A DNA stretch of 39,513 bases from a virus. The notes beneath the pieces were generated by a model. That model had not been told where the DNA came from, made no database searches, and was given only the letters and a program-made list of their open reading frames with translations. The translations under genes and the position numbers were made by a program. Of the stretch, positions 38,528 to 39,513 are shown one piece after another (the stretch's first letter is position 1; each line of letters starts with the position of its first letter). The stretch covers positions 1 through 39,513 of IMG/VR virus record IMGVR_UViG_3300013094_000122; one strand, 5' to 3'.

Positions 38528-39513
38528 ATGGATCTAATCAATTTTCCAGTATCACCGTCAATCAACCAAACATTCACCTTAGGATCTAAGACATGGATTT
38601 GGAATGGTTACGCATGGGATTTACAGTTAGTTAACGTAGGACCAATATTCACTCAAGCAAATAATGCAGCTTCATTTGCGAATGGTGCCTTTGTACAGGC
38701 GAACAACATATCTGCATATGCTAATGCTCAAATAGCAATCACTCAAGGCGTTGATGCAACTCAAAACACAAACATTGCTTTGGCTGCATCTTTTGCTAAT
38801 GGTGCATTTACAAAAGCCAATTCTTCTGTACAATTAAATGCCAACTCACAAACGATAACTGGCAACCTTATCATCAATGGTGCACTGAACGTTACAGGTA
38901 ACGTCACATTATCTGGCAACGTCACACAAGTTTCTGGCAATTCTGGTCAATTCTTTGGATATGGTGCTAACGGATTCAATGCATTATATACCGGTATTCC
39001 AGTTGGTTATCTATTGGAACCACAAATTGTCACACAAATAACCAGCAATTATAATGGTTATGCTGGTGGCATTAACATGCAGAACATCAATTCTGGTTCT
39101 AATGCTTCATCAGACTTGTTTATCTCAGCCGATAACGGCACATTATATGATGGTTTCTTAGACATTGGTTTAGGTTCATCAACATATTCATATCCAGGTT
39201 ACACGTTAATTGGACCAAATGATGGTTACTGGATTGTAACCGGTAACACCATCACCAATGGTGGTAACATGATTTTGTCCACAGGATACAATAATGATAT
39301 CATTTTTGCACAAGGTGGAACATCAACAGGTAATGAGGTTGCTCGATTCAAATATAACGTAGGTCTTGTATTTAAGAGTAACGGTATAACATTTGCAGAT
39401 TCGACAACACAAAATACTGCGGCTGCACCTTATGGTTATTCTAATGCTTCATATAGCAAAGCCAATAGTGCAGGTTCTTTTGCTAACGGTGCATTCGTAA
39501 CGGCCAATAGTGC
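38528..39513 (+). CDS. Tail fibre protein, 3' end beyond window
   Basis: The frame is open from ATG 38528 to the window edge (328 codons seen). The start 'INFPVSPSINQTFTLGSKTWIWNGYAWDL' is a widespread N-terminal module of phage fibres (…FP.SP..GQ.....G..W.WNG.AW). Then come 'ASFANGAFVQAN' units like those of the 1502-aa fibre, a 'LIINGALNVTGNVTLSGNVTQ' shaft, a beta domain with 'GLVFKSNGITFADSTTQNTAA', and another 'SFANGAFVTAN' at the edge. Which C-terminal domain it ends with cannot be seen. It starts three bases after the preceding stop. Confidence 0.85.
   Translation, partial: MDLINFPVSPSINQTFTLGSKTWIWNGYAWDLQLVNVGPIFTQANNAASFANGAFVQANNISAYANAQIAITQGVDATQNTNIALAASFANGAFTKANSSVQLNANSQTITGNLIINGALNVTGNVTLSGNVTQVSGNSGQFFGYGANGFNALYTGIPVGYLLEPQIVTQITSNYNGYAGGINMQNINSGSNASSDLFISADNGTLYDGFLDIGLGSSTYSYPGYTLIGPNDGYWIVTGNTITNGGNMILSTGYNNDIIFAQGGTSTGNEVARFKYNVGLVFKSNGITFADSTTQNTAAAPYGYSNASYSKANSAGSFANGAFVTANS

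Noticed and set aside
1-39513. tRNA genes, introns or homing endonucleases
   Set aside because: Coding sequence is almost continuous with gaps under about 40 bp; I saw no cloverleaf, HNH or GIY-YIG motif.

Overview
This window is part of the virion-structure region of a T4-like tailed phage (myovirus with a contractile tail). It carries recognisable homologues of T4 gp32, gp4, gp26, gp48/54, gp53, gp27, gp5, gp25, gp6, gp7 and gp8. The DNA is AT-rich and tightly packed: genes abut or overlap by one base (TAATG) and no gap exceeds about 40 bp. The proteins are rich in Asn, Thr, Ser and Gly. The style (large repetitive structural proteins, a DUF4815-type protein, split gp5, several modular fibres) recalls T4-like phages of aquatic bacteria, but the host cannot be read from this sequence. 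I saw no tRNA, integrase, transposon or CRISPR.

Layout. (1) 1-592, plus strand: 3' part of the gp32 single-stranded DNA-binding protein. (2) 589-6759, minus strand: one compact operon reading gp4 head-completion nuclease, an unrecognised 210-aa protein, a gp19-like tube-fold protein, gp26-like tail chaperone with a probable -1 frameshift extension, a 506-aa protein with a peptidoglycan-hydrolase-like domain, and a 636-aa protein. The last two lie where tape-measure or hub proteins are expected. (3) 6791-28969, plus strand: the baseplate: gp48/54-like tube initiator, gp53, gp27-like hub, gp5 split into OB, helical and beta-helix spike genes, a 272-aa protein, gp25, gp6, gp7, a fibre-like protein, gp8, then two large peripheral proteins (1740 and 725 aa). 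(4) 28971-39513, plus strand: the adsorption apparatus: a small coiled-coil protein, a 1502-aa fibre with a C-terminal S74 chaperone, a 121-aa protein, further fibre proteins (248, 645, 399 aa and one running off the end) and a 165-aa coiled-coil protein.

How they work together. gp27 and the gp5 pieces would form the central hub and spike. gp25, gp6, gp7, gp53 and gp8 would form the wedges around it. The gp48/54-like and gp19-like proteins would start the tube, the gp26 chaperone would load the tape measure, and the fibres attach at the baseplate edge for host recognition.

Main points of interest: a T-TTT-TTC slippery site with an upstream Shine-Dalgarno-like stimulator at the end of gp26; a C-terminal D(G/A)GTF ending shared by three neighbouring proteins; a cysteine-dense block (about 40 Cys) in an otherwise cysteine-free fibre; gp5 divided over three genes without a lysozyme domain while another wall-degrading-like domain sits in the tape-measure region; a Gly-Ser-Gly-Tyr module spread through four baseplate proteins; and a C-terminal cysteine-led domain on the 1740-aa protein.
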